NCBI GenBank assembly: GCA_964019695.1
Contig: OZ026527.1
Location: 71,632,593-71,696,592, forward strand
DNA: 64,000 bases
Source of the DNA: Loripinus fragilis
Taxonomy: Eukaryota > Mollusca > Bivalvia > Lucinida > Lucinidae
Reading direction: 5' to 3'
The position numbers and the translations under genes are program-made. Position 1 is the stretch's first letter, and each line of letters starts with the position of its first letter. Of the stretch, positions 24,001-39,000 are shown in pieces. The notes under the pieces were generated by a model that saw only the letters and a list, made by a program, of their open reading frames with translations, was not told the origin of the DNA and made no database searches.

Positions 24001-27000
24001 TGTGGGCATGATGAAAATGGTAGTTCGCGAGACGGAAGCGCGTAAAGCTTCGGGGCGGCGGACTTCCACACCCCGATAACTCGGTATCGAAACATTGTTG
24101 CGGGCGGGTGCGCATGGCAATACCTGCGCCTCTGTGGGCCCTATCCGCGTGCAAAATCTAAAAGCGGTCAGAGCCTTAGAAAGCGCGTACAACCGCTATC
24201 CCCATTTGCCTTGGGCCCTATGGGAAAACAGGAAATATCATAATTGCGGTCCGGGGCGCGCGCGCACAATGATAATTTTCACACCCGAGCAAGCTCTTTT
24301 ATAGGTCAACATTTTGGAAAAAAAATTGGCTTGCTGCCCACAGCAGGAGCTGAGAACCATGCATTCGGAGGTTTTCACACCCCACCCACTAATGCCCTCA
24401 AAGTTTGAGAAAACGCGACCTTCGCGAAAAGCCCCGGAACCTATTGCAAAGTGATGAGCAGTGCCCAGGAGCACCTCTCAGTCATTTGCGCAAAATTCCT
24501 TCGGCTACAAGTGGCTCAAATAAGGGCGTGAAAATTGTGCCGAAAGCCCTTTCAGGGGCTATTGCTCGGCACTCGGGGGACGGAAAATTTTACGCAATGC
24601 CTCACAATGAAGCACTGGTCGGGGGCTAACTTCTGGCACCAGTTTCGAGCCCGTCCGTGAAAGTGACCCGCGCAAGTTTTAGGCCGGTTCGGCTACTGTG
24701 GCCTAATGGGGCCTAATGGGAAGATCTTCTAATGCTCATAACTTTTTAATTTCCCGACGGAACGCTTTGAAATTTTCACCATTTGTAGACGGCCTCCCGT
24801 ACTACAAACTGATGCCCGTGTGGGCATGATGAAAATGGTAGTTCGCGAGACGGAAGCGCGTAAAGCTTCGGGGCGGCGGACTTCCACACCCCGATAACTC
24901 GGTATCGAAACATTGTTGCGGGCGGGTGCGCATGGCAATACCTGCGCCTCTGTGGGCCCTATCCGCGTGCAAAATCTAAAAGCGGTCAGAGCCTTAGAAA
25001 GCGCGTACAACCGCTATCCCCATTTGCCTTGGGCCCTATGGGAAAACAGGAAATATCATAATTGCGGTCCGGGGCGCGCGCGCACAATGATAATTTTCAC
25101 ACCCGAGCAAGCTCTTTTATAGGTCAACATTTTGGAAAAAAAATTGGCTTGCTGCCCACAGCAGGAGCTGAGAACCATGCATTCGGAGGTTTTCACACCC
25201 CACCCACTAATGCCCTCAAAGTTTGAGAAAACGCGACCTTCGCGAAAAGCCCCGGAACCTATTGCAAAGTGATGAGCAGTGCCCAGGAGCACCTCTCAGT
25301 CATTTGCGCAAAATTCCTTCGGCTACAAGTGGCTCAAATAAGGGCGTGAAAATTGTGCCGAAAGCCCTTTCAGGGGCTATTGCTCGGCACTCGGGGGACG
25401 GAAAATTTTACGCAATGCCTCACAATGAAGCACTGGTCGGGGGCTAACTTCTGGCACCAGTTTCGAGCCCGTCCGTGAAAGTGACCCGCGCAAGTTTTAG
25501 GCCGGTTCGGCTACTGTGGCCTAATGGGGCCTAATGGGAAGATCTTCTAATGCTCATAACTTTTTAATTTCCCGACGGAACGCTTTGAAATTTTCACCAT
25601 TTGTAGACGGCCTCCCGTACTACAAACTGATGCCCGTGTGGGCATGATGAAAATGGTAGTTCGCGAGACGGAAGCGCGTAAAGCTTCGGGGCGGCGGACT
25701 TCCACACCCCGATAACTCGGTATCGAAACATTGTTGCGGGCGGGTGCGCATGGCAATACCTGCGCCTCTGTGGGCCCTATCCGCGTGCAAAATCTAAAAG
25801 CGGTCAGAGCCTTAGAAAGCGCGTACAACCGCTATCCCCATTTGCCTTGGGCCCTATGGGAAAACAGGAAATATCATAATTGCGGTCCGGGGCGCGCGCG
25901 CACAATGATAATTTTCACACCCGAGCAAGCTCTTTTATAGGTCAACATTTTGGAAAAAAAATTGGCTTGCTGCCCACAGCAGGAGCTGAGAACCATGCAT
26001 TCGGAGGTTTTCACACCCCACCCACTAATGCCCTCAAAGTTTGAGAAAACGCGACCTTCGCGAAAAGCCCCGGAACCTATTGCAAAGTGATGAGCAGTGC
26101 CCAGGAGCACCTCTCAGTCATTTGCGCAAAATTCCTTCGGCTACAAGTGGCTCAAATAAGGGCGTGAAAATTGTGCCGAAAGCCCTTTCAGGGGCTATTG
26201 CTCGGCACTCGGGGGACGGAAAATTTTACGCAATGCCTCACAATGAAGCACTGGTCGGGGGCTAACTTCTGGCACCAGTTTCGAGCCCGTCCGTGAAAGT
26301 GACCCGCGCAAGTTTTAGGCCGGTTCGGCTACTGTGGCCTAATGGGGCCTAATGGGAAGATCTTCTAATGCTCATAACTTTTTAATTTCCCGACGGAACG
26401 CTTTGAAATTTTCACCATTTGTAGACGGCCTCCCGTACTACAAACTGATGCCCGTGTGGGCATGATGAAAATGGTAGTTCGCGAGACGGAAGCGCGTAAA
26501 GCTTCGGGGCGGCGGACTTCCACACCCCGATAACTCGGTATCGAAACATTGTTGCGGGCGGGTGCGCATGGCAATACCTGCGCCTCTGTGGGCCCTATCC
26601 GCGTGCAAAATCTAAAAGCGGTCAGAGCCTTAGAAAGCGCGTACAACCGCTATCCCCATTTGCCTTGGGCCCTATGGGAAAACAGGAAATATCATAATTG
26701 CGGTCCGGGGCGCGCGCGCACAATGATAATTTTCACACCCGAGCAAGCTCTTTTATAGGTCAACATTTTGGAAAAAAAATTGGCTTGCTGCCCACAGCAG
26801 GAGCTGAGAACCATGCATTCGGAGGTTTTCACACCCCACCCACTAATGCCCTCAAAGTTTGAGAAAACGCGACCTTCGCGAAAAGCCCCGGAACCTATTG
26901 CAAAGTGATGAGCAGTGCCCAGGAGCACCTCTCAGTCATTTGCGCAAAATTCCTTCGGCTACAAGTGGCTCAAATAAGGGCGTGAAAATTGTGCCGAAAG

Positions 27001-30000
27001 CCCTTTCAGGGGCTATTGCTCGGCACTCGGGGGACGGAAAATTTTACGCAATGCCTCACAATGAAGCACTGGTCGGGGGCTAACTTCTGGCACCAGTTTC
27101 GAGCCCGTCCGTGAAAGTGACCCGCGCAAGTTTTAGGCCGGTTCGGCTACTGTGGCCTAATGGGGCCTAATGGGAAGATCTTCTAATGCTCATAACTTTT
27201 TAATTTCCCGACGGAACGCTTTGAAATTTTCACCATTTGTAGACGGCCTCCCGTACTACAAACTGATGCCCGTGTGGGCATGATGAAAATGGTAGTTCGC
27301 GAGACGGAAGCGCGTAAAGCTTCGGGGCGGCGGACTTCCACACCCCGATAACTCGGTATCGAAACATTGTTGCGGGCGGGTGCGCATGGCAATACCTGCG
27401 CCTCTGTGGGCCCTATCCGCGTGCAAAATCTAAAAGCGGTCAGAGCCTTAGAAAGCGCGTACAACCGCTATCCCCATTTGCCTTGGGCCCTATGGGAAAA
27501 CAGGAAATATCATAATTGCGGTCCGGGGCGCGCGCGCACAATGATAATTTTCACACCCGAGCAAGCTCTTTTATAGGTCAACATTTTGGAAAAAAAATTG
27601 GCTTGCTGCCCACAGCAGGAGCTGAGAACCATGCATTCGGAGGTTTTCACACCCCACCCACTAATGCCCTCAAAGTTTGAGAAAACGCGACCTTCGCGAA
27701 AAGCCCCGGAACCTATTGCAAAGTGATGAGCAGTGCCCAGGAGCACCTCTCAGTCATTTGCGCAAAATTCCTTCGGCTACAAGTGGCTCAAATAAGGGCG
27801 TGAAAATTGTGCCGAAAGCCCTTTCAGGGGCTATTGCTCGGCACTCGGGGGACGGAAAATTTTACGCAATGCCTCACAATGAAGCACTGGTCGGGGGCTA
27901 ACTTCTGGCACCAGTTTCGAGCCCGTCCGTGAAAGTGACCCGCGCAAGTTTTAGGCCGGTTCGGCTACTGTGGCCTAATGGGGCCTAATGGGAAGATCTT
28001 CTAATGCTCATAACTTTTTAATTTCCCGACGGAACGCTTTGAAATTTTCACCATTTGTAGACGGCCTCCCGTACTACAAACTGATGCCCGTGTGGGCATG
28101 ATGAAAATGGTAGTTCGCGAGACGGAAGCGCGTAAAGCTTCGGGGCGGCGGACTTCCACACCCCGATAACTCGGTATCGAAACATTGTTGCGGGCGGGTG
28201 CGCATGGCAATACCTGCGCCTCTGTGGGCCCTATCCGCGTGCAAAATCTAAAAGCGGTCAGAGCCTTAGAAAGCGCGTACAACCGCTATCCCCATTTGCC
28301 TTGGGCCCTATGGGAAAACAGGAAATATCATAATTGCGGTCCGGGGCGCGCGCGCACAATGATAATTTTCACACCCGAGCAAGCTCTTTTATAGGTCAAC
28401 ATTTTGGAAAAAAAATTGGCTTGCTGCCCACAGCAGGAGCTGAGAACCATGCATTCGGAGGTTTTCACACCCCACCCACTAATGCCCTCAAAGTTTGAGA
28501 AAACGCGACCTTCGCGAAAAGCCCCGGAACCTATTGCAAAGTGATGAGCAGTGCCCAGGAGCACCTCTCAGTCATTTGCGCAAAATTCCTTCGGCTACAA
28601 GTGGCTCAAATAAGGGCGTGAAAATTGTGCCGAAAGCCCTTTCAGGGGCTATTGCTCGGCACTCGGGGGACGGAAAATTTTACGCAATGCCTCACAATGA
28701 AGCACTGGTCGGGGGCTAACTTCTGGCACCAGTTTCGAGCCCGTCCGTGAAAGTGACCCGCGCAAGTTTTAGGCCGGTTCGGCTACTGTGGCCTAATGGG
28801 GCCTAATGGGAAGATCTTCTAATGCTCATAACTTTTTAATTTCCCGACGGAACGCTTTGAAATTTTCACCATTTGTAGACGGCCTCCCGTACTACAAACT
28901 GATGCCCGTGTGGGCATGATGAAAATGGTAGTTCGCGAGACGGAAGCGCGTAAAGCTTCGGGGCGGCGGACTTCCACACCCCGATAACTCGGTATCGAAA
29001 CATTGTTGCGGGCAGTGTGCATGGCAATACCTGCGCCTCTGTGGGCCCTATCCGCGTGCAAAATCTAAAAGCGGTCAGAGCCTTAGAAAGCGCGTACAAC
29101 CGCTATCCCCATTTGCCTTGGGCCCTATGGGAAAACAGGAAATATCATAATTGCGGTCCGGGGCGCGCGCGCACAATTATAATTTTCACACCCGAGCAAG
29201 CTCTTTTATAGGTCAACATTTTGGAAAAAAAATTGGCTTGCTGCCCACAGCAGGAGCTGAGAACCATGCATTCGGAGGTTTTCACACCCCACCCACTAAT
29301 GCCCTCAAAGTTTGAGAAAACGCGACCTTCGCGAAAAGCCCCGGAACCTATTGCAAAGTGATGAGCAGTGCCCAGGAGCACCTCTCAGTCATTTGCGCAA
29401 AATTCCTTCGGCTACAAGTGGCTCAAATAAGGGCGTGAAAATTGTGCCGAAAGCCCTTTCAGGGGCTATTGCTCGGCACTCGGGGGACGGAAAATTTTAC
29501 GCAATGCCTCACAATGAAGCACTGGTCGGGGGCTAACTTCTGGCACCAGTTTCGAGCCCGTCCGTGAAAGTGACCCGCGCAAGTTTTAGGCCGGTTCGGC
29601 TACTGTGGCCTAATGGGGCCTAATGGGAAGATCTTCTAATGCTCATAACTTTTTAATTTCCCGACGGAACGCTTTGAAATTTTCACCATTTGTAGACGGC
29701 CTCCCGTACTACAAACTGATGCCCGTGTGGGCATGATGAAAATGGTAGTTCGCGAGACGGAAGCGCGTAAAGCTTCGGGGCGGCGGACTTCCACACCCCG
29801 ATAACTCGGTATCGAAACATTGTTGCGGGCGGGTGCGCATGGCAATACCTGCGCCTCTGTGGGCCCTATCCGCGTGCAAAATCTAAAAGCGGTCAGAGCC
29901 TTAGAAAGCGCGTACAACCGCTATCCCCATTTGCCTTGGGCCCTATGGGAAAACAGGAAATATCATAATTGCGGTCCGGGGCGCGCGCGCACAATGATAA

Positions 30001-33000
30001 TTTTCACACCCGAGCAAGCTCTTTTATAGGTCAACATTTTGGAAAAAAAATTGGCTTGCTGCCCACAGCAGGAGCTGAGAACCATGCATTCGGAGGTTTT
30101 CACACCCCACCCACTAATGCCCTCAAAGTTTGAGAAAACGCGACCTTCGCGAAAAGCCCCGGAACCTATTGCAAAGTGATGAGCAGTGCCCAGGAGCACC
30201 TCTCAGTCATTTGCGCAAAATTCCTTCGGCTACAAGTGGCTCAAATAAGGGCGTGAAAATTGTGCCGAAAGCCCTTTCAGGGGCTATTGCTCGGCACTCG
30301 GGGGACGGAAAATTTTACGCAATGCCTCACAATGAAGCACTGGTCGGGGGCTAACTTCTGGCACCAGTTTCGAGCCCGTCCGTGAAAGTGACCCGCGCAA
30401 GTTTTAGGCCGGTTCGGCTACTGTGGCCTAATGGGGCCTAATGGGAAGATCTTCTAATGCTCATAACTTTTTAATTTCCCGACGGAACGCTTTGAAATTT
30501 TCACCATTTGTAGACGGCCTCCCGTACTACAAACTGATGCCCGTGTGGGCATGATGAAAATGGTAGTTCGCGAGACGGAAGCGCGTAAAGCTTCGGGGCG
30601 GCGGACTTCCACACCCCGATAACTCGGTATCGAAACATTGTTGCGGGCGGGTGCGCATGGCAATACCTGCGCCTCTGTGGGCCCTATCCGCGTGCAAAAT
30701 CTAAAAGCGGTCAGAGCCTTAGAAAGCGCGTACAACCGCTATCCCCATTTGCCTTGGGCCCTATGGGAAAACAGGAAATATCATAATTGCGGTCCGGGGC
30801 GCGCGCGCACAATGATAATTTTCACACCCGAGCAAGCTCTTTTATAGGTCAACATTTTGGAAAAAAAATTGGCTTGCTGCCCACAGCAGGAGCTGAGAAC
30901 CATGCATTCGGAGGTTTTCACACCCCACCCACTAATGCCCTCAAAGTTTGAGAAAACGCGACCTTCGCGAAAAGCCCCGGAACCTATTGCAAAGTGATGA
31001 GCAGTGCCCAGGAGCACCTCTCAGTCATTTGCGCAAAATTCCTTCGGCTACAAGTGGCTCAAATAAGGGCGTGAAAATTGTGCCGAAAGCCCTTTCAGGG
31101 GCTATTGCTCGGCACTCGGGGGACGGAAAATTTTACGCAATGCCTCACAATGAAGCACTGGTCGGGGGCTAACTTCTGGCACCAGTTTCGAGCCCGTCCG
31201 TGAAAGTGACCCGCGCAAGTTTTAGGCCGGTTCGGCTACTGTGGCCTAATGGGGCCTAATGGGAAGATCTTCTAATGCTCATAACTTTTTAATTTCCCGA
31301 CGGAACGCTTTGAAATTTTCACCATTTGTAGACGGCCTCCCGTACTACAAACTGATGCCCGTGTGGGCATGATGAAAATGGTAGTTCGCGAGACGGAAGC
31401 GCGTAAAGCTTCGGGGCCGCGGACTTCCACACCCCGATAACTCGGTATCGAAACATTGTTGCGGGCGGGTGCGCATGGCAATACCTGCGCCTCTGTGGGC
31501 CCTATCCGCGTGCAAAATCTAAAAGCGGTCAGAGCCTTAGAAAGCGCGTACAACCGCTATCCCCATTTGCCTTGGGCCCTATGGGAAAACAGGAAATATC
31601 ATAATTGCGGTCCGGGGCGCGCGAGCACAATGATAATTTTCACACCCGAGCAAGCTCTTTTATAGGTCAACATTTTGGAAAAAAAATTGGCTTGCTGCCC
31701 ACAGCAGGAGCTGAGAACCATGCATTCGGAGGTTTTCACACCCCACCCACTAATGCCCTCAAAGTTTGAGAAAACGCGACCTTCGCGAAAAGCCCCGGAA
31801 CCTATTGCAAAGTGATGAGCAGTGCCCAGGAGCACCTCTCAGTCATTTGCGCAAAATTCCTTCGGCTACAAGTGGCTCAAATAAGGGCGTGAAAATTGTG
31901 CCGAAAGCCCTTTCAGGGGCTATTGCTCGGCACTCGGGGGACGGAAAATTTTACGCAATGCCTCACAATGAAGCACTGGTCGGGGGCTAACTTCTGGCAC
32001 CAGTTTCGAGCCCGTCCGTGAAAGTGACCCGCGCAAGTTTTAGGCCGGTTCGGCTACTGTGGCCTAATGGGGCCTAATGGGAAGATCTTCTAATGCTCAT
32101 AACTTTTTAATTTCCCGACGGAACGCTTTGAAATTTTCACCATTTGTAGACGGCCTCCCGTACTACAAACTGATGCCCGTGTGGGCATGATGAAAATGGT
32201 AGTTCGCGAGACGGAAGCGCGTAAAGCTTCGGGGCGGCGGACTTCCACACCCCGATAACTCGGTATCGAAACATTGTTGCGGGCGGGTGCGCATGGCAAT
32301 ACCTGCGCCTCTGTGGGCCCTATCCGCGTGCAAAATCTAAAAGCGGTCAGAGCCTTAGAAAGCGCGTACAACCGCTATCCCCATTTGCCTTGGGCCCTAT
32401 GGGAAAACAGGAAATATCATAATTGCGGTCCGGGGCGCGCGCGCACAATGATAATTTTCACACCCGAGCAAGCTCTTTTATAGGTCAACATTTTGGAAAA
32501 AAAATTGGCTTGCTGCCCACAGCAGGAGCTGAGAACCATGCATTCGGAGGTTTTCACACCCCACCCACTAATGCCCTCAAAGTTTGAGAAAACGCGACCT
32601 TCGCGAAAAGCCCCGGAACCTATTGCAAAGTGATGAGCAGTGCCCAGGAGCACCTCTCAGTCATTTGCGCAAAATTCCTTCGGCTACAAGTGGCTCAAAT
32701 AAGGGCGTGAAAATTGTGCCGAAAGCCCTTTCAGGGGCTATTGCTCGGCACTCGGGGGACGGAAAATTTTACGCAATGCCTCACAATGAAGCACTGGTCG
32801 GGGGCTAACTTCTGGCACCAGTTTCGAGCCCGTCCGTGAAAGTGACCCGCGCAAGTTTTAGGCCGGTTCGGCTACTGTGGCCTAATGGGGCCTAATGGGA
32901 AGATCTTCTAATGCTCATAACTTTTTAATTTCCCGACGGAACGCTTTGAAATTTTCACCATTTGTAGACGGCCTCCCGTACTACAAACTGATGCCCGTGT

Positions 33001-36000
33001 GGGCATGATGAAAATGGTAGTTCGCGAGACGGAAGCGCGTAAAGCTTCGGGGCGGCGGACTTCCACACCCCGATAACTCGGTATCGAAACATTGTTGCGG
33101 GCGGGTGCGCATGGCAATACCTGCGCCTCTGTGGGCCCTATCCGCGTGCAAAATCTAAAAGCGGTCAGAGCCTTAGAAAGCGCGTACAACCGCTATCCCC
33201 ATTTGCCTTGGGCCCTATGGGAAAACAGGAAATATCATAATTGCGGTCCGGGGCGCGCGCGCACAATGATAATTTTCACACCCGAGCAAGCTCTTTTATA
33301 GGTCAACATTTTGGAAAAAAAATTGGCTTGCTGCCCACAGCAGGAGCTGAGAACCATGCATTCGGAGGTTTTCACACCCCACCCACTAATGCCCTCAAAG
33401 TTTGAGAAAACGCGACCTTCGCGAAAAGCCCCGGAACCTATTGCAAAGTGATGAGCAGTGCCCAGGAGCACCTCTCAGTCATTTGCGCAAAATTCCTTCG
33501 GCTACAAGTGGCTCAAATAAGGGCGTGAAAATTGTGCCGAAAGCCCTTTCAGGGGCTATTGCTCGGCACTCGGGGGACGGAAAATTTTACGCAATGCCTC
33601 ACAATGAAGCACTGGTCGGGGGCTAACTTCTGGCACCAGTTTCGAGCCCGTCCGTGAAAGTGACCCGCGCAAGTTTTAGGCCGGTTCGGCTACTGTGGCC
33701 TAATGGGGCCTAATGGGAAGATCTTCTAATGCTCATAACTTTTTAATTTCCCGACGGAACGCTTTGAAATTTTCACCATTTGTAGACGGCCTCCCGTACT
33801 ACAAACTGATGCCCGTGTGGGCATGATGAAAATGGTAGTTCGCGAGACGGAAGCGCGTAAAGCTTCGGGGCGGCGGACTTCCACACCCCGATAACTCGGT
33901 ATCGAAACATTGTTGCGGGCGGGTGCGCATGGCAATACCTGCGCCTCTGTGGGCCCTATCCGCGTGCAAAATCTAAAAGCGGTCAGAGCCTTAGAAAGCG
34001 CGTACAACCGCTATCCCCATTTGCCTTGGGCCCTATGGGAAAACAGGAAATATCATAATTGCGGTCCGGGGCGCGCGCGCACAATGATAATTTTCACACC
34101 CGAGCAAGCTCTTTTATAGGTCAACATTTTGGAAAAAAAATTGGCTTGCTGCCCACAGCAGGAGCTGAGAACCATGCATTCGGAGGTTTTCACACCCCAC
34201 CCACTAATGCCCTCAAAGTTTGAGAAAACGCGACCTTCGCGAAAAGCCCCGGAACCTATTGCAAAGTGATGAGCAGTGCCCAGGAGCACCTCTCAGTCAT
34301 TTGCGCAAAATTCCTTCGGCTACAAGTGGCTCAAATAAGGGCGTGAAAATTGTGCCGAAAGCCCTTTCAGGGGCTATTGCTCGGCACTCGGGGGACGGAA
34401 AATTTTACGCAATGCCTCACAATGAAGCACTGGTCGGGGGCTAACTTCTGGCACCAGTTTCGAGCCCGTCCATGAAAGTGACCCGCGCAAGTTTTAGGCC
34501 GGTTCGGCTACTGTGGCCTAATGGGGCCTAATGGGAAGATCTTCTAATGCTCATAACTTTTTAATTTCCCGACGGAACGCTTTGAAATTTTCACCATTTG
34601 TAGACGGCCTCCCGTACTACAAACTGATGCCCGTGTGGGCATGATGAAAATGGTAGTTCGCGAGACGGAAGCGCGTAAAGCTTCGGGGCGGCGGACTTCC
34701 ACACCCCGATAACTCGGTATCGAAACATTGTTGCGGGCGGGTGCGCATGGCAATACCTGCGCCTCTGTGGGCCCTATCCGCGTGCAAAATCTAAAAGCGG
34801 TCAGAGCCTTAGAAAGCGCGTACAACCGCTATCCCCATTTGCCTTGGGCCCTATGGGAAAACAGGAAATATCATAATTGCGGTCCGGGGCGCGCGCGCAC
34901 AATGATAATTTTCACACCCGAGCAAGCTCTTTTATAGGTCAACATTTTGGAAAAAAAATTGGCTTGCTGCCCACAGCAGGAGCTGAGAACCATGCATTCG
35001 GAGGTTTTCACACCCCACCCACTAATGCCCTCAAAGTTTGAGAAAACGCGACCTTCGCGAAAAGCCCCGGAACCTATTGCAAAGTGATGAGCAGTGCCCA
35101 GGAGCACCTCTCAGTCATTTGCGCAAAATTCCTTCGGCTACAAGTGGCTCAAATAAGGGCGTGAAAATTGTGCCGAAAGCCCTTTCAGGGGCTATTGCTC
35201 GGCACTCGGGGGACGGAAAATTTTACGCAATGCCTCACAATGAAGCACTGGTCGGGGGCTAACTTCTGGCACCAGTTTCGAGCCCGTCCGTGAAAGTGAC
35301 CCGCGCAAGTTTTAGGCCGGTTCGGCTACTGTGGCCTAATGGGGCCTAATGGGAAGATCTTCTAATGCTCATAACTTTTTAATTTCCCGACGGAACGCTT
35401 TGAAATTTTCACCATTTGTAGACGGCCTCCCGTACTACAAACTGATGCCCGTGTGGGCATGATGAAAATGGTAGTTCGCGAGACGGAAGCGCGTAAAGCT
35501 TCGGGGCGGCGGACTTCCACACCCCGATAACTCGGTATCGAAACATTGTTGCGGGCGGGTGCGCATGGCAATACCTGCGCCTCTGTGGGCCCTATCCGCG
35601 TGCAAAATCTAAAAGCGGTCAGAGCCTTAGAAAGCGCGTACAACCGCTATCCCCATTTGCCTTGGGCCCTATGGGAAAACAGGAAATATCATAATTGCGG
35701 TCCGGGGCGCGCGCGCACAATGATAATTTTCACACCCGAGCAAGCTCTTTTATAGGTCAACATTTTGGAAAAAAAATTGGCTTGCTGCCCACAGCAGGAG
35801 CTGAGAACCATGCATTCGGAGGTTTTCACACCCCACCCACTAATGCCCTCAAAGTTTGAGAAAACGCGACCTTCGCGAAAAGCCCCGGAACCTATTGCAA
35901 AGTGATGAGCAGTGCCCAGGAGCACCTCTCAGTCATTTGCGCAAAATTCCTTCGGCTACAAGTGGCTCAAATAAGGGCGTGAAAATTGTGCCGAAAGCCC

Positions 36001-39000
36001 TTTCAGGGGCTATTGCTCGGCACTCGGGGGACGGAAAATTTTACGCAATGCCTCACAATGAAGCACTGGTCGGGGGCTAACTTCTGGCACCAGTTTCGAG
36101 CCCGTCCGTGAAAGTGACCCGCGCAAGTTTTAGGCCGGTTCGGCTACTGTGGCCTAATGGGGCCTAATGGGAAGATCTTCTAATGCTCATAACTTTTTAA
36201 TTTCCCGACGGAACGCTTTGAAATTTTCACCATTTGTAGACGGCCTCCCGTACTACAAACTGATGCCCGTGTGGGCATGATGAAAATGGTAGTTCGCGAG
36301 ACGGAAGCGCGTAAAGCTTCGGGGCGGCGGACTTCCACACCCCGATAACTCGGTATCGAAACATTGTTGCGGGCGGGTGCGCATGGCAATACCTGCGCCT
36401 CTGTGGGCCCTATCCGCGTGCAAAATCTAAAAGCGGTCAGAGCCTTAGAAAGCGCGTACAACCGCTATCCCCATTTGCCTTGGGCCCTATGGGAAAACAG
36501 GAAATATCATAATTGCGGTCCGGGGCGCGCGCGCACAATGATAATTTTCACACCCGAGCAAGCTCTTTTATAGGTCAACATTTTGGAAAAAAAATTGGCT
36601 TGCTGCCCACAGCAGGAGCTGAGAACCATGCATTCGGAGGTTTTCACACCCCACCCACTAATGCCCTCAAAGTTTGAGAAAACGCGACCTTCGCGAAAAG
36701 CCACGGAACCTATTGCAAAGTGATGAGCAGTGCCCAGGAGCACCTCTCAGTCATTTGCGCAAAATTCCTTCGGCTACAAGTGGCTCAAATAAGGGCGTGA
36801 AAATTGTGCCGAAAGCCCTTTCAGGGGCTATTGCTCGGCACTCGGGGGACGGAAAATTTTACGCAATGCCTCACAATGAAGCACTGGTCGGGGGCTAACT
36901 TCTGGCACCAGTTTCGAGCCCGTCCGTGAAAGTGACCCGCGCAAGTTTTAGGCCGGTTCGGCTACTGTGGCCTAATGGGGCCTAATGGGAAGATCTTCTA
37001 ATGCTCATAACTTTTTAATTTCCCGACGGAACGCTTTGAAATTTTCACCATTTGTAGACGGCCTCCCGTACTACAAACTGATGCCCGTGTGGGCATGATG
37101 AAAATGGTAGTTCGCGAGACGGAAGCGCGTAAAGCTTCGGGGCGGCGGACTTCCACACCCCGATAACTCGGTATCGAAACATTGTTGCGGGCGGGTGCGC
37201 ATGGCAATACCTGCGCCTCTGTGGGCCCTATCCGCGTGCAAAATCTAAAAGCGGTCAGAGCCTTAGAAAGCGCGTACAACCGCTATCCCCATTTGCCTTG
37301 GGCCCTATGGGAAAACAGGAAATATCATAATTGCGGTCCGGGGCGCGCGCGCACAATGATAATTTTCACACCCGAGCAAGCTCTTTTATAGGTCAACATT
37401 TTGGAAAAAAAATTGGCTTGCTGCCCACAGCAGGAGCTGAGAACCATGCATTCGGAGGTTTTCACACCCCACCCACTAATGCCCTCAAAGTTTGAGAAAA
37501 CGCGACCTTCGCGAAAAGCCCCGGAACCTATTGCAAAGTGATGAGCAGTGCCCAGGAGCACCTCTCAGTCATTTGCGCAAAATTCCTTCGGCTACAAGTG
37601 GCTCAAATAAGGGCGTGAAAATTGTGCCGAAAGCCCTTTCAGGGGCTATTGCTCGGCACTCGGGGGACGGAAAATTTTACGCAATGCCTCACAATGAAGC
37701 ACTGGTCGGGGGCTAACTTCTGGCACCAGTTTCGAGCCCGTCCGTGAAAGTGACCCGCGCAAGTTTTAGGCCGGTTCGGCTACTGTGGCCTAATGGGGCC
37801 TAATGGGAAGATCTTCTAATGCTCATAACTTTTTAATTTCCCGACGGAACGCTTTGAAATTTTCACCATTTGTAGACGGCCTCCCGTACTACAAACTGAT
37901 GCCCGTGTGGGCATGATGAAAATGGTAGTTCGCGAGACGGAAGCGCGTAAAGCTTCGGGGCGGCGGACTTCCACACCCCGATAACTCGGTATCGAAACAT
38001 TGTTGCGGGCGGGTGCGCATGGCAATACCTGCGCCTCTGTGGGCCCTATCCGCGTGCAAAATCTAAAAGCGGTCAGAGCCTTAGAAAGCGCGTACAACCG
38101 CTATCCCCATTTGCCTTGGGCCCTATGGGAAAACAGGAAATATCATAATTGCGGTCCGGGGCGCGCGCGCACAATGATAATTTTCACACCCGAGCAAGCT
38201 CTTTTATAGGTCAACATTTTGGAAAAAAAATTGGCTTGCTGCCCACAGCAGGAGCTGAGAACCATGCATTCGGAGGTTTTCACACCCCACCCACTAATGC
38301 CCTCAAAGTTTGAGAAAACGCGACCTTCGCGAAAAGCCCCGGAACCTATTGCAAAGTGATGAGCAGTGCCCAGGAGCACCTCTCAGTCATTTGCGCAAAA
38401 TTCCTTCGGCTACAAGTGGCTCAAATAAGGGCGTGAAAATTGTGCCGAAAGCCCTTTCAGGGGCTATTGCTCGGCACTCGGGGGACGGAAAATTTTACGC
38501 AATGCCTCACAATGAAGCACTGGTCGGGGGCTAACTTCTGGCACCAGTTTCGAGCCCGTCCGTGAAAGTGACCCGCGCAAGTTTTAGGCCGGTTCGGCTA
38601 CTGTGGCCTAATGGGGCCTAATGGGAAGATCTTCTAATGCTCATAACTTTTTAATTTCCCGACGGAACGCTTTGAAATTTTCACCATTTGTAGACGGCCT
38701 CCCGTACTACAAACTGATGCCCGTGTGGGCATGATGAAAATGGTAGTTCGCGAGACGGAAGCGCGTAAAGCTTCGGGGCGGCGGACTTCCACACCCCGAT
38801 AACTCGGTATCGAAACATTGTTGCGGGCGGGTGCGCATGGCAATACCTGCGCCTCTGTGGGCCCTATCCGCGTGCAAAATCTAAAAGCGGTCAGAGCCTT
38901 AGAAAGCGCGTACAACCGCTATCCCCATTTGCCTTGGGCCCTATGGGAAAACAGGAAATATCATAATTGCGGTCCGGGGCGCGCGCGCACAATGATAATT

